Shown in pieces: positions 48,901-61,829 of a DNA stretch of 64,000 nucleotides. Location of the stretch: the NCBI RefSeq assembly GCF_019925205.1, contig NC_083563.1:2232001-2296000 (forward strand), read 5' to 3'. A program made the position numbers and the translations under genes. Under the pieces are notes generated by a model that searched no databases, was not told the origin of the DNA, and was given only the letters and a program-made list of their open reading frames with translations. Position 1 is the first letter of the stretch, and each line of letters opens with the position of its first letter. Origin of the DNA: Metopolophium dirhodum (taxonomy: Eukaryota; Arthropoda; Insecta; Hemiptera; Aphididae).

Positions 48901-50080
48901 TTTTCTATGATATTACCTTGATCGGGGATCGAATGGCACGATGCGCGGAAAACATGACAACGACGAAAACATTACAGTGAGTGCAAGTCGTTTATAGGTA
49001 TAAGTAGGTAACGCAAGTAATTGGTATACCTCCGGTCTCCACCGTATTTGATGTCCGGATACAATGTGGTATCTACGATCAATCACTATTTATAATTTTG
49101 ATTTATACCACGGTATAGTACCCGAGCGTGTAGGTAACTACAATAATGTCCGGAGACGGCGCAGAACCGTCTGAAATCAACGTTCAACACGGACCACCAA
49201 GTCGAGTATGAATATTGTACCTATATGCAACTATAACATTTATTTTCCTTTTATTGCATACACAGTATGCATAGGGTACTCGACTCTTAAATACAGTAAC
49301 GACTGCCGCTCACGGCAACGTCGGCACAACATTTTCGGTAGACTAACGAACGGACTGATATAATATATAGGTGATATAATATATATACAAATTATATATA
49401 TACGCGTTCAATCCAATATAATATGTTGTGTCGACATTTTTTTTTTTTGTATTCGTCTAACTTCGTATAAGAAACGATTTTTACTGAGCTCGTAAACGTT
49501 ATAATTTTCACATTTCACACACGAGTCGTACAAAATTTAATAGCATTATTACAGGAATTGTTGGGAACTAAAATTACTTTTAAAATATAAAATGTCACGA
49601 TTGAAAATGTATTCTTATGAAAGTGTGTATACACATTTGAGGTGCATTAAGCGGTATGTCTCATCGCTGGCTGCGCCGACGGTATATAATATTATAATTG
49701 CGTCACCGGCTGATGTGCGCAGTAACATTATTAAGTGTTATATTAATTTGTCATTCGTGCACATCATTACACGGCATTATGGTACTCGGTGCTGTTTATA
49801 CGATAGCAAAAGTTGTTCGAAAGGGGTTGGTGTTTATGAATATGGTCCGCGAGGGGATAGATCCGACCAATGAACGACAACAAAATGGAGAACGTTACAG
49901 TGTAACGTTATTCGAAAGGCAGGCGCGTGCGGTTCGCACAAGCGCACACGACGGCGCACATAATACAATAATACAGTTGCAGTGCGTACGATATGAACCT
50001 GAGTCGCGCACAATAGGCGAATGCAAATATTTTATTTACTCCAATACATTATTCACTCGTAAACAATACGTAATGTAATA
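48900..50080. promoter_or_regulatory. GC/CpG-richer region, possible promoter
   Basis: Raised CG content around 48930-49000, 49140-49200, 49300-49350 and 49850-50000 (GGCGCGTGCGGTTCGCACAA). Two overlapping plus-strand frames (49592-49873 and 49698-50078) contradict one another and have no motifs. Read as possible regulatory or first-exon DNA. Confidence 0.25.
49146..49205 (+). CDS. weak candidate first coding exon
   Basis: ATG followed by 20 codons MSGDGAEPSEINVQHGPPSR and a possible donor CGA|GTATGA. Hydrophilic start typical of initial exons, inside a GC-richer block. No downstream exon found; could be chance. Confidence 0.15.
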
Positions 50081-53000
50081 CTGTGTGTTGTGTCAAGTCG
50101 TAACTATATTGTAAGTATAGACGTATAATAAAGATCGCAGTATATACCTACTATAATAAATAATGATAAATGGATAACTGTATCCCGGGTACATCATTTA
50201 CATTCTTGCCGGATTAAAAACTGTTTCTGCGGATTTGATAAAATCGTAACAATTATTATTGCACTAGGTAGCGATAATCTAATCTTAAATAGGTGATTTT
50301 TACTTTTTGAGTACTATAATAATATAATATATTATAGACAGTATAATGTTACGAAGATAGTATATAGTATCAAATTAAATTTTCTTGTTTTCATACTATA
50401 GTCTTAGTCTATAAGTTAATTAGTTTTACACTTTTACGACTATGACGTTCACAATAAAGGACAATAATAAATTATAATTTATAATCTCAACTTTTCTCTG
50501 ATAAAGTTCTGTAGAAATTGAAGAAATCATCTCCATGAAATATGTAAAATTTAGTTATCCATGCATATATTATATACGTACTGCGTGCTATTTTTTTTTC
50601 AAATTTGTATTCCTCATTGAAAACCCAAATAAAATTAAAGTATAATAATATTTAAAAATATTATTTTTTCGGTAAATCATAAGCTCAAATAATAGTTATT
50701 GATCGCTTCGCTTGCATCGTAATTCTTATAAAGAACTATATTTTATGTGCACAAAAATAGATTATAAAATGTTTGTAAAAGTCATGGATATGGATACCAA
50801 ATACACTTTGTTTAGAATAATTTATCTGGACACTTTACTTTTATAATTTACCTGTTAAAATATCGTATAGTAGTATGTTCACAATAATAATAACTTAATT
50901 CATTTTATACGTATATTATAAAAAATGTATAATACATAATACGAAATAAGAACCTTATGTAAATTTAGTATTAGTACTAAATACGCCGTGCAGGTAGGTT
51001 TAAATGGGAAATACTTGTATAGATAACAATATGTTAAATATTGTTTCAATTATACCTACTATAGTTAGTTACTTACTATAGCTGATCTTATCCATATGTT
51101 ATTACACACGACATGATAGGAACTATATTTTTCAAAAAATGGACATTTTCTATTTTAACTACTAAGTTGTAAGTAGGTTTACCTAGTATTCTAATTGTAT
51201 AGTAGGTTCTATATGAATGAATTATAGGGCGTTATACGAGTGCTGCAATTTACATGTATGCGTATTCGTTTGAACCCCAGCACAATTCAAATTGGTTGAG
51301 CTGCGTTATTTTTAATTGTTGACTTGAACGATTGTATTATATTATATTGCATGACCAAAAGAAAATTATAAACATACGTGTGCCTTCAAAACCAACGGCA
51401 GAATGGGATACCTACTCGAAACGGGCAAAAGTATAGTTCGGTCTAACACCGCGCGTGCCGAACTAACTTGAGCCAATATTATTGTTCTCTTTCTCTATTG
51501 TCCAATTATTCGTGTTTACCTCTTCCACTTATGTAAATCAAAAATAGCTCATCATACTTTCGCAAACAATTTCAATACGTTTTATTTTATCTATATTATA
51601 TTATTTTTTCCAAACGGCTATTGATTTAATTTCACTTACAGTACAGTTGTACTATACTATAAATAATTACGGTAAGTAGGTCTAAAATATACATAATATT
51701 ATGACTGCAGTATTGTCTATAGAATATTACAGGTGTTTTTTTTTTACATAATTTATTTATTTGTTCATTACAACGTTATAATATACAATTTAAAATTATT
51801 TTTACTTCCGAATGACATTTCAAAAAATGTATTATATTTATTATTGATCATCAGTTACATTATATATTTATCTCATGAATCATGTAAGTAATACTACACA
51901 AACAAGTTGCTATACGATCTATTTTCAATATAGCTGGCATATAATGTAGACCTGATATAATGAACACTACCTATATGGCTATTATAGCTATATTACATCG
52001 CTTATAAATACTCATATTCTTTACACGCGTGTACTTATAAAGTATGTAATATTTATAGATTTTTTGATGAGTTATATTATATTTTCAGTCTATGGATGAG
52101 TCGGAGAATCCGAATATCCATTGTTTCTACAATACAATTCGAGTATACGATTTGAAGTTTTAATTATAATTGGAAGTGTTTTGTTAACTTTTCCGGTTAA
52201 ATTTCAGAACTTTCAAACGACGTTCGAGTTAAAGTGTTTAGGGAGTTTCTGATCAACATAACTTTCCAATTGTTTCCGTACAAATTTGGAGGGTGTGTTT
52301 TTAACGGGTATATTTTTTTTTATTCTCACTAAAATTGAATATATTCACAATGCTAAAAAACAAATCTATTGTTTCAACCAGACCTACAAGACAAAAGAGT
52401 GTAATACCCGCCATTTTGTTGTGCCCAGCGTGGAACTTTAAACTCCCCCTATTTTTAACCATCAGAAATTATATATAATATATATTCTAACAGAAAAAAA
52501 TGTATGTCAATGGAGGGAAAATAACGTTTAGTCGATATATAGTACAAAAAATAGGGTACTTGGTACAAGAGTGAACGTCCCGCAGAGAGTAGTTCTTTCG
52601 AAACTATATAATTTCCCCCTACATTCGATTAAAACTGGCCTTTTATGATATTTTGTGATTTCATAGTCGGCTTAATCTGGTACTTCCGTTTAAAATCTTG
52701 ATAAACATCTGCCCAAATATCTTATGTAATTTAAAAATAAACTAATCATTATTTGAATGAATGGTAAGCTTTTTTATAATACTTTTTTATAAAGATAACG
52801 ATATACATTATACATGTATATATTATTAATTATTATACTTTGTATGTATCTACCTATCTATAATAATTCCCGACAATGGTATATTGTACGACTATACCTA
52901 TTAAAATATATTGTACAATATACATTGGTTGTCTTTATTACCTATATATTATTTTATTAATTGTAAAATTATTATTGTTGATATTGGTAGTAAACAGGTA

Positions 53001-53634
53001 GGTACTGAATACACCTTTTAAAAAAATATCATACTCATAAATTAGTTGTGTTTAGTATACATTAGCAAGAATGACCGAGATGTTTTAATTATCTTACTCA
53101 AGTTTTTAGTGATTGTACACTAATGAATAAGGAATAAACTAATAACATTAAAACAATAGTGTAATCATTATTTACAGATAACAATGAGCATTTTGTATGT
53201 AATCCTATTTGTGTATATCTTGTGATGTCAACTCATAAAAATACATAAAAAAATATATTATTTGAAACAAATATTCAGTCGAGGGGATTAATTATTTATG
53301 AGACTTCCGGAATAACTTGTATACAGAGAATACACCCATTTTATTTTAACAATATTCAATTCCATAATCCATAATATGCTTAAATATTTTGTTGCTTCTG
53401 TAAATTATTCTCAATAAAAAATCATAATATTCATAAAAATATCTAAATAGCAAATACCTACCGTTTAGTAACATCATGAGAACAAAGCGTTTAGATATAG
53501 GTACCTATGTCTTTATTATCCAGTCCTAAATTTTAATAATACTACGTGTTTTGTCACGCTATATAATATTTCTTGATTTTAGTTTCTGACGGGAGCGATG
53601 AATGCATTGGTTTTACAATGATGTGTTTTTTATT
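50081..53634. other. non-coding AT-rich stretch
   Basis: 3.5 kb with no supported gene, RNA or mobile-element ends. Confidence 0.5.
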
Positions 53635-53955
53635 TATTTTTTATTTCTATTTTTACCTAACATCAGTTGTTAGGACAGTAAAAATAGTTGGATTTTTATC
53701 AACAGTACCTATCTTTTCTGATAGGAAAGCGAATCTAGTTGGTACTTTGGAGGGGAGGGGGTGGTCAATAGTAAAAAATTCTCAGTAGTTTTCAAAAGCG
53801 CCGGGCAAAAACAAAAACAAAAAAAAAATTAAGGAAAAAACGGTAATTTCTACGCAAAATCGGTTTAGTATCATTGAACTCAGATGTAACACCATCCACT
53901 GCAGTGTCCCACTTGTAACCTACTGTACAGCAGAGCGACACGCACTTTTTATAAT
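53635..53955 (-). repeat. dispersed repeat family 2, short inverted copy
   Basis: Right end, read on the minus strand, is AAAGTGCGTGTCGCTCTGCT GTACAGTAGGTTACAAGTGG, matching the 21.6-kb copy's left end; the other side carries the TTTTCTGATAGGAAAGCGAA TCTAGTTGGTACTT block seen at 20970-21020. The roughly 1-kb middle is missing, so this is an internally deleted copy. Confidence 0.7.
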
Positions 53956-54079
53956 ATAATATACTAAATGATAAATATAATATTACAAAACCAACGTTCA
54001 AGTAAAATGTGAAATTTAATACGGTGGATACGTTATTGTTAATTATTATTATTCCTATAATATATTATGTATATTGTGT

Positions 54080-54970
54080 AATATGGAATGCGTGGAATCA
54101 TTATTGGATGCATTTAACCACGGATGATTATGATGGTTATAACTTGGATAAGTGTGGCGGTTGCCGGTGTACAATAAATAATGCGTCTATACCGTTATAC
54201 TATAATAATATATTACGTTCGTTCTTTATCATTGAAATATGACGTGTTGGTTTGAATCGTCGTTGTCTCGCGAGTCATATTTTCGTGACGATACACCATT
54301 GCGATTATCTTGTGCGTTTAAGTGTTTTACCGGCGCAACGTGCACAATATAATATATAATATAATATTATAATGTACGCTATCCATACGTATATAATAAC
54401 ATATTGATACGATGGTAATATAACGAACGCGAAGGGATTACGCGTCCGGCCAGCGGCGGCATGGACCGCGACGGTCGCGTGCAAATAATCTCGCAGTCCC
54501 GAGTACAAAAGCTATTGTGGATGGGCAAAAAAAAAAAAAAGCGTGCCCTTAACGTCATATTAGCACGCAGTGTAACGGCTATAATAGCACTGTACAATAC
54601 GACGGAGTGTGCGGGAGTAGGCACGTAATATTATATATTATAGACGGCGTGTCACACAATGGTCGCGTTATTAATAAAAATATTATGTATACTATGGCCG
54701 GGCACCACCGTCGGTGATAACATGATAAAATAAAAACAGTACCTATTTGTCCCGTATATTGTTATTATTATACGGCAATAATGATATAGGCACCTATTAT
54801 AAAATATATTGTACATAATATTATACGACGTATATTTACGGTGCGTCCGGAGGCGTTGGCGCAGAATTCCTAAAAGCCCGCCGGATATGTATTAGCGTCT
54901 ATCGTCACCTCGTATGCCGTCGTCATCCCCTAGCGCCGGTGGTGGTATATCCGCGAGCGCACGTCATATT

Positions 54971-55021
<51 letters not shown>

Positions 55022-55400
55022 ACTTTTTTAATCCGAGATCGGTAAATCTACTGCAGAGGACAGTGATCACGCGCAGACGTGTCCTGCGCATTAAGTGTCA
55101 TTATTATTATCACCGTTTGTTATAATTTATGTTTAGATTTTTGTCCCCCGCACATAATACAACGTTGTTACTATAATATGATATTATAATATTGTACGAC
55201 GCGTTTATATTTATTGCGCGACGACGGCCGGGAAAAGCCATCGCGACCCTCCCGAAAACGGTGTTGGACCCGCGAGCTCTGCTCCGAGTAATTGTAAACG
55301 AATTATTGAATGGTGGGTGGGCGTGAGTGGGGGTTTTTTTTTTAACAATCATACGTAATTTTTGTCAAACGATCGCTCCATTCGGTATATTAATTTTTGC
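54080..55400. promoter_or_regulatory. GC/CpG-rich region with long GT microsatellite
   Basis: CG-dense patches at 54430-54490, 54840-54965 and 55200-55290 (GCGCGACGACGGCCGGGAA), plus a GT run at 54973-55019. Open frames on the minus strand (54305-54624, 55110-55352) overlap and carry no motif. Most island-like segment of the right half: candidate promoter of an unseen gene. Confidence 0.35.
54973..55019. repeat. (TG)23 microsatellite
   Basis: Uninterrupted TG repeats, 47 nt. Confidence 0.97.
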
Positions 55401-58400
55401 TAACGTAGTAAAAATGTGAAATTATATTCGACGATCACGTATAATTAATTTGTTATTAATTTTTTTTTTTTTTTTTTTTGATTGCAATTAAACTCGTTAA
55501 TTTCCATAATATTATGATACTCAAGTATAATACATTTATTATTAAGTATCGTATATCTATTATGAAGAGGTAGTTGACCTTGTTTGTTTTTCAAAATGTA
55601 AAGTTATGGGTAGGTACTTATATCATATTATTCTTTCAGTAGTTGTACACCTTTACATATTAAAAATATTAACTACATAAATTATAAGACATAAATACAA
55701 TTATACAAATACTTTCAATAAAAATATATTTTAAGAAATCCAAATTGTTCGAAAACAATTTATGAAATAACAATTATAAATTAGCAACATTTGCCAGGTG
55801 CAATAAAACATTGGAATCGTTCAAATTTAAATATAAAGGAGCTAGTGTATTATAATTAAAAACGATTTAAGTTTAAAATTTCTTTTTTATTAATACCTAG
55901 GCACTTAAATATAAAATAAAAAACAGAACAATACCTACTAGCTACTACTATATTCGGGTAAACCCAAATCGCAAATGTTCATCTGAAAATATTATTTATA
56001 AGCATGTCAGGTATTTAAAATTAAATATTACTTACGAATAATAGCATTGTTAAATGTTAAGTATAATATTATAGTTTATGTCTATGGATATCGTATACCT
56101 ACCTAATAATATTATGTATATTTTTTTAGCAGGATAGGTATAGGTACAGCTGAAACGACAATAATACTATACGACATAATATTATGTATTACACATGGTA
56201 TTATTCGATGTGATATTATGTATATCATTTCGTTTATGAATACGTAATTCAACTGTGCACGTGAGTTAAGTACTGCGGAGGATGTCGAGACTCGAGAGCG
56301 TGCTTGAAATGTAACCAAAAACCATCAGGCAAACCGGATAATGACGACGTGTTTTGGAGGGTGTGAAAATTAGGCGTTTCTGTAGCAAACACTCGTTATA
56401 CCCTTTCGTTGACACTGTTATTTATACAGAGAACATACGAACTGATACAAATATCATTATACACCCATGAACTTCCGTCGAGGGTCTAAACTAGTATGTG
56501 TATAGTTTAATGTTATAATGATCTCGAAAAAAATAAAACCGTTAAATATCTAATATATATATATAATATATTACTGCGTACCTACACGTTATTCGCCGCC
56601 GTGCAAATCTCATACGACATAAATGAGTTAATCGTAAAATATAGACCATTATAAATCCATCTAGTTTCCAGACTTAACACCTAGTTAATTGTATCTTATA
56701 TTGCTCATGAATAAATCTATGAATTAATAATGCTATATGATGTTAACTATGAGGCTATTATAATACGAACATATCATATTTTATAAGGTGTATAATTCAT
56801 AACGCCGCTATTTATAATACGTCGCTATAGCTAACAGCTCAATAATTCATTATAATTTCGAAATTATCCAACTTTCGGCTAAATACGAAAGTATCTGGAA
56901 ATAATGTGTCCAGGCCACTTTTACTTTTTTTAATAATTGTTTTTTTTCTTACAGCTTATTTATGTAATAAAACTTTCATAAAATACTGTGAAAACGTATA
57001 TAGTATCATTTTGTTGGGGATATTTTTTGCGTTATTTAACTATTGGTATACTAAATACTTAGTATTAAAACTTTATGTATAAATAATACAAATATAAATG
57101 GTAATACTTTTCAATAAAGTTATTTTATAGGCAAAGTTGTTGCTTGGAAACATTTTCAACTGAATTTTCAGTTGAAAAATTGACATTTTGCCAAGAAATA
57201 ATCGCTGTAAAACTTTTCCCGAACTCGAAACACGACTTGCCGAGAAATATTCACCACGGTATTTGATTCAATATCGCCAAGAGTGTTTTTTATTGCCTGC
57301 AGACCATTACCACTGCAATGATACTGTCTGGCGAACCCTTTAAATATCCGACCCTCTGCTTTTTATAACCCGTCACAGTAATAAAAAAAAAAAAAAAATA
57401 CGTTCGCGTTTGAAACATATACTCCGTACAAATATATATGCAAATTTACACATTTTCTAGAAATTCATTCTATTACACTTATAACTCGTTCTTTCCAGAA
57501 CAGACCGATAAAATGACATATTAATATTTTATATTCTTCCTTTAAATAGAACGACATTTTATTGTGGAAACCAAACCAAATACGAAATAAAAAATAAATA
57601 TATATATATATATATATTTATCTATACATTATTTAAAATTTAAACCAATAAATAAATATAAAACTAAAAGATATTTCGCCTGTTAAAAAAATTAAAATAC
57701 ATGAAATTGTATAAGAGATATTCAAAATGATGATATTAAAATACACTGGAAACAAGTAAATCTGCAGTATTATAGACTAAGGGTGTTAACTTTTTAAGAG
57801 TTACAATAGGTACTTTATATAATTATATATTAAATTATATTCACGAAACATTATTGAATGACACATTTTTAGATTGTATACAGGATAATCTCTATAAGTG
57901 CCTACTACTTTAACTATGTATAAATAGTAAATACCCATTTAGGTATTTAGTTTGATAATTTAAAACAATAATTAATTTTGATGCAATGATTATTCTGCCA
58001 GTATATCAGCAGGTAATCTCATAGGTATACTACATTATCACAATACCACCTTAATAAATAAATTTTACTATTATCTCGTAACTAGTTTAAAATTAAAAAG
58101 TTTAATTAATACCATTACAAATTCATGTTTTAAAAATTATTATTTTATATTGACTAGGTACCATTATTTACATTTTCCATTTCAACTATTTCAATAAAAG
58201 TGGGTACATTTATAGAAATTATATAGGTATAACTCACTTACGTAATTAAATGATTTACATAAATTGATGAATTGGAAATATTTTGTAAATAACCTAGAAT
58301 GTATTGTAGATGAAAATCCAACCAAACGATTTTGGACGCATATAAAATTATCTTTTGTGCTTGAGCTGCAGTATAGAATAAATAATAATATTAATAATAA

Positions 58401-58540
58401 CATATATTATAAAATATTGCGCGGGGTGATTTATAAATTAATTATAGGTATATATATTATCAATGGTCACGTGGTGGCGAGTAAAAGAAACTGCGTGCGC
58501 AAAAATAGTTGATTTCCAATGTGTCATGTGTAGGTATTAT
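55401..58540. other. non-coding AT-rich stretch
   Basis: T20 run at 55460-55479, A-run at 57383-57398 and TA microsatellite at 57599-57617. No gene supported. Confidence 0.5.
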
Positions 58541-59400
58541 GGGAAGAAGAAATAGCAAAAGGGTAAGAGTAGGAGAATGAGACAGTGTGTGAGTGAGGCA
58601 GGAGAACGGGTGAAGGAAGGAGAGCGAAACGTTTTATATAAGAGGGAATAGAATTCGTATTTTATATTGGTGACGGTGAGGGTGCAGCAGTAAAGTTATT
58701 CGAGGACTCGACAACCAGGGCAGAGCTATTGTTATTTAAATGTCTCAATAGAGATCAGAATCATCGTGGCAGGGAAGAATTTTCAATTAATTTATATACA
58801 CCCGTTTAAAAGGAGACATTTGCCCTTGCCTCTCTGCCTCCCACGTACTGAGTCTTATTATTGTCCTTGTTTTCCACCGCCGCGGAGAGAATTAATTTCG
58901 CAGCAAATATATTATTATAAATTTTGTCGAAAGCTTTTATATAAAGTTCGAAGAGTTAGAGAGAGATGAAGACAGAGAAAGATAGAGAGAAAGACTGGTA
59001 CGAGAAAGAGTGTGAAAGAGCATAGGATAGAGTGAGTTAGAGCGCGAGTGGGAGGTTAGAGGGAAGAATACCTACTTTGTCCCTTTTTGACAAAAGCTCC
59101 CTCTGTATATAGTAGTGGTAGTCTGCTGTTTCTCCCATTGTCTCCAAGTCTCGTGTCCTGCTGTGGCGGCGTCCGTTCCAAATTATTATTATTATTAATA
59201 CGACGACGCACCCGGAGAGATATTTACGCTTTGTCACCCTCGACCAATATAAGACACCCTCTCCGCGTCCACCTTCTCCTATTATTACTAATTTCAATTT
59301 AACACCTACTGCAGGGTCACTGGTGAGTGTGCGTGTGTATAATATATGTACACACGCACGCACCGACCGATAATACTCCGTGGAGGGTCGAGGATATCAA
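58541..59400. promoter_or_regulatory. purine-rich GAGA-type tract and GC-richer flank
   Basis: From 58541 to about 59060 the plus strand is dominated by GA, GAGA and GTGAG steps (GAGAGAGATGAAGACAGAGA at 58960), followed by a CT-rich, CG-containing block to 59370. In insects GAGA-rich DNA is common at promoters and Polycomb elements. Open frames (59037-59363 minus, 59087-59302 plus) are mirror images of low complexity and rejected. Confidence 0.3.
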
Positions 59401-61716
59401 GACAAATAATAGTGTTTAAGCTTTATTAAGCCATCCATCCGGAATTCTTGATGCACTTTATTGTCACTGAATCTTCCAATACATTGTTTATGGATTCACC
59501 GTAATTGCAGTGCCCGGTGCCGTATTCCTGAGTATTGCTCGTACTAGTAATATTATACTTATTAATTATTATATTACTTTACAACGATTTATAAATATAT
59601 CGCTGCAATAAGGGGAACATTAGTCGTTCAGTGACCGCACAATGACCCTACGAATAAAAATAAAGTGTCTTTTGAAATAGATATAAATTATGTGCATTCA
59701 AATAATCCAGAAAAAGATTGCCAACATTTTTTTTTTGTGCATGTACCCAACTTGAATCAATACTTTCTCAGTTATCGACACACTAATTTGTTTAGAAACA
59801 TTCACCTTCTATGATAAATTGAATTTACAATAAACTGATTAGTAAAATGTTTAGTTCTTTGAAAACCACGGAACCCGTAAAATATTTTTTGCTTGGACAA
59901 ATTTATTAAATGTTTAGGTATATATTATAATAATATTAAATTATAATATTATATTATTATATATCGTAGATAATCTCTAATATACTTATTATCGATGGAA
60001 AGTATTACTTTATAGAACATTTTTTGTAAGTACCTACAGTATTTTAAAGAAATATAATAATATAGGTATATTGTATTAATAACATTTATTATGTCTAAAT
60101 GTCTAATTAATAAAAAAATTCAAACATAATTACTATAGAGGTAATCCAATCATGTAACATATTTATACCAAATTGTATACAAAACAAATTCTGACTGATA
60201 AAATATTTGGAAGCGTTGACACATCTCGTAGTATCTATATTACTCAATTTAATGCAGTTTTAACTACACTGTTAAATAATTTTAAAAGTTCACATTAAAA
60301 CAATTATTTCACAGTGTTATTTATTGTATAATATTTATGAAATTTATTAAAACTGAAATCTATTATGCTATAATTTAGTAGATGTGTACTCTATAGTAAT
60401 ATAGTAATATTTAGTAATATATAGTAATATACCATAGAGTTTTTAAATTTGTGAACAAATAAGGTACCCTGAAGATGTCTATAATATTTACACTGTACAA
60501 CTTAAATTTAATAAAAAATAAATAATCATAGATATTGTCATATGATGCAATACATAATTATTTTATAGTAAGAGTACATTTAAAATAAAATAAATAATTA
60601 CTGAATCTTTTGCTATGGTGCTTAAGTGGCAAAACGTGTCATAAGCTGATGAATTATGGTGTTTTTTTGTTATTATTATTGTCAGAAGTAGATTTTCGAT
60701 AGATGGTGAAGTGAAGACTGTAGCTGATCAAGTCCGGTAATACTAGTAAATAATCCTCGGAACATACCTGAGATAACATAATCATAACTATTAAATTGGT
60801 ATAAATTATATAAAATTTCTTATGAAACAATACTCACATGAGCCACAGTTGATTAGTTTATTAAAAGACAATAATGTTGTTTTAAAACTACTGATTTTTG
60901 TTGTGATCTCATCAACGATCAAATCGTATTTAGTGAACTGGGCACAACAATATTGTGAAAGCAAATACCTCAGCAAATTATTTAATTGGAAACCTTTTTT
61001 TTCGCCAAACTTGTTAGATGCCTATAAGAATTTATTAGTATTTATTTATACGTATTGATGTAGCTATAATATAATATCAATACACAGATAAAATATGTTC
61101 TCACCGGTATCGATATTTGAAATATTACGTTATTGTTGTTGTTTTTAAAATGAGATTAAATTTCATTTTTTACCGCTATACATAGGTAACAAAAAATATT
61201 ACGTTTATTTAGACACACAGTTTACGGTTGATCTGGTAAAACGATAAGAACGTTTAAATCGACCTCTTATTGTTATTCGATCATCTGTTAAAGTAATACG
61301 TATAGAAAAAAACGTGGTTAGAAAATTAGTGTTCCGTTATAGTTAATGTAATGTTTGATTGACAGGTCGTATAATAAAACGCTTTATTCGCGATTCTCAT
61401 ACTAATAATATAAAATATACAGATTAAAAAAAAAAAACAAAACAGGGTATTAAATATATTATTAAAAACTCCACGAAGCGGGTTCGATCGAACAAGCCAA
61501 AATACTTAAACTTTAAAACATAGGATTTGTGTATAAATTAAATTATTATTATCACGCGCGCTAACTATGGAACTTTTATAATTCAAGTTTGATTTTGGTT
61601 AAGAATAATTTCTTGCACATATTTCACATAACATTATATAATACATGGAAAAAAAGTCATCGTAGATTTAAAATATTAGACTTTTAAAACTTGTCACGAT
61701 CTCTATTTTTGATAAA
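59401..61716. other. non-coding AT-rich stretch
   Basis: No supported gene. The plus frame 60822-61058 (78 codons) lacks known motifs; see rejected items. Confidence 0.45.
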
Positions 61717-61829
61717 TTACAGACTATTATGACATTTTGTCGTTGGCTTATAACACTTGCTCTGCCGTCGTCGTCTCTTGGAGGGTGACTCCTCGTCATC
61801 ATGATTAATTATCATCCTCATCGATTCGT
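61717..61829 (-). CDS. weak candidate terminal coding exon
   Basis: A good acceptor (GTTTCTTTCAG at 61831-61830) precedes a frame ESMRMIINHDDEESPSK then RRRRQSKCYKPTTKCHNSL and a TAA stop at 61719-61717. An acidic patch followed by a basic SPSKRRRR cluster looks like a nuclear localisation signal. Composition is less AT-rich than flanks. No upstream exon or poly(A) signal could be tied to it; product unknown. Confidence 0.25.

Noticed and set aside
49592..50078. Two overlapping plus-strand frames of 93 and 126 codons
   Set aside because: Mutually exclusive frames in a GC-richer block with no motif; more likely composition effect.
60822..61058. Plus-strand 78-codon frame beginning MKQYSHEPQLISLL
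   Set aside because: Looked somewhat protein-like, but no splice sites, no motif and no family recognised.
61470..61500. GGGTTCGATCG word suggesting a tRNA T-arm
   Set aside because: No acceptor stem, anticodon arm or A/B-box spacing could be found around it.
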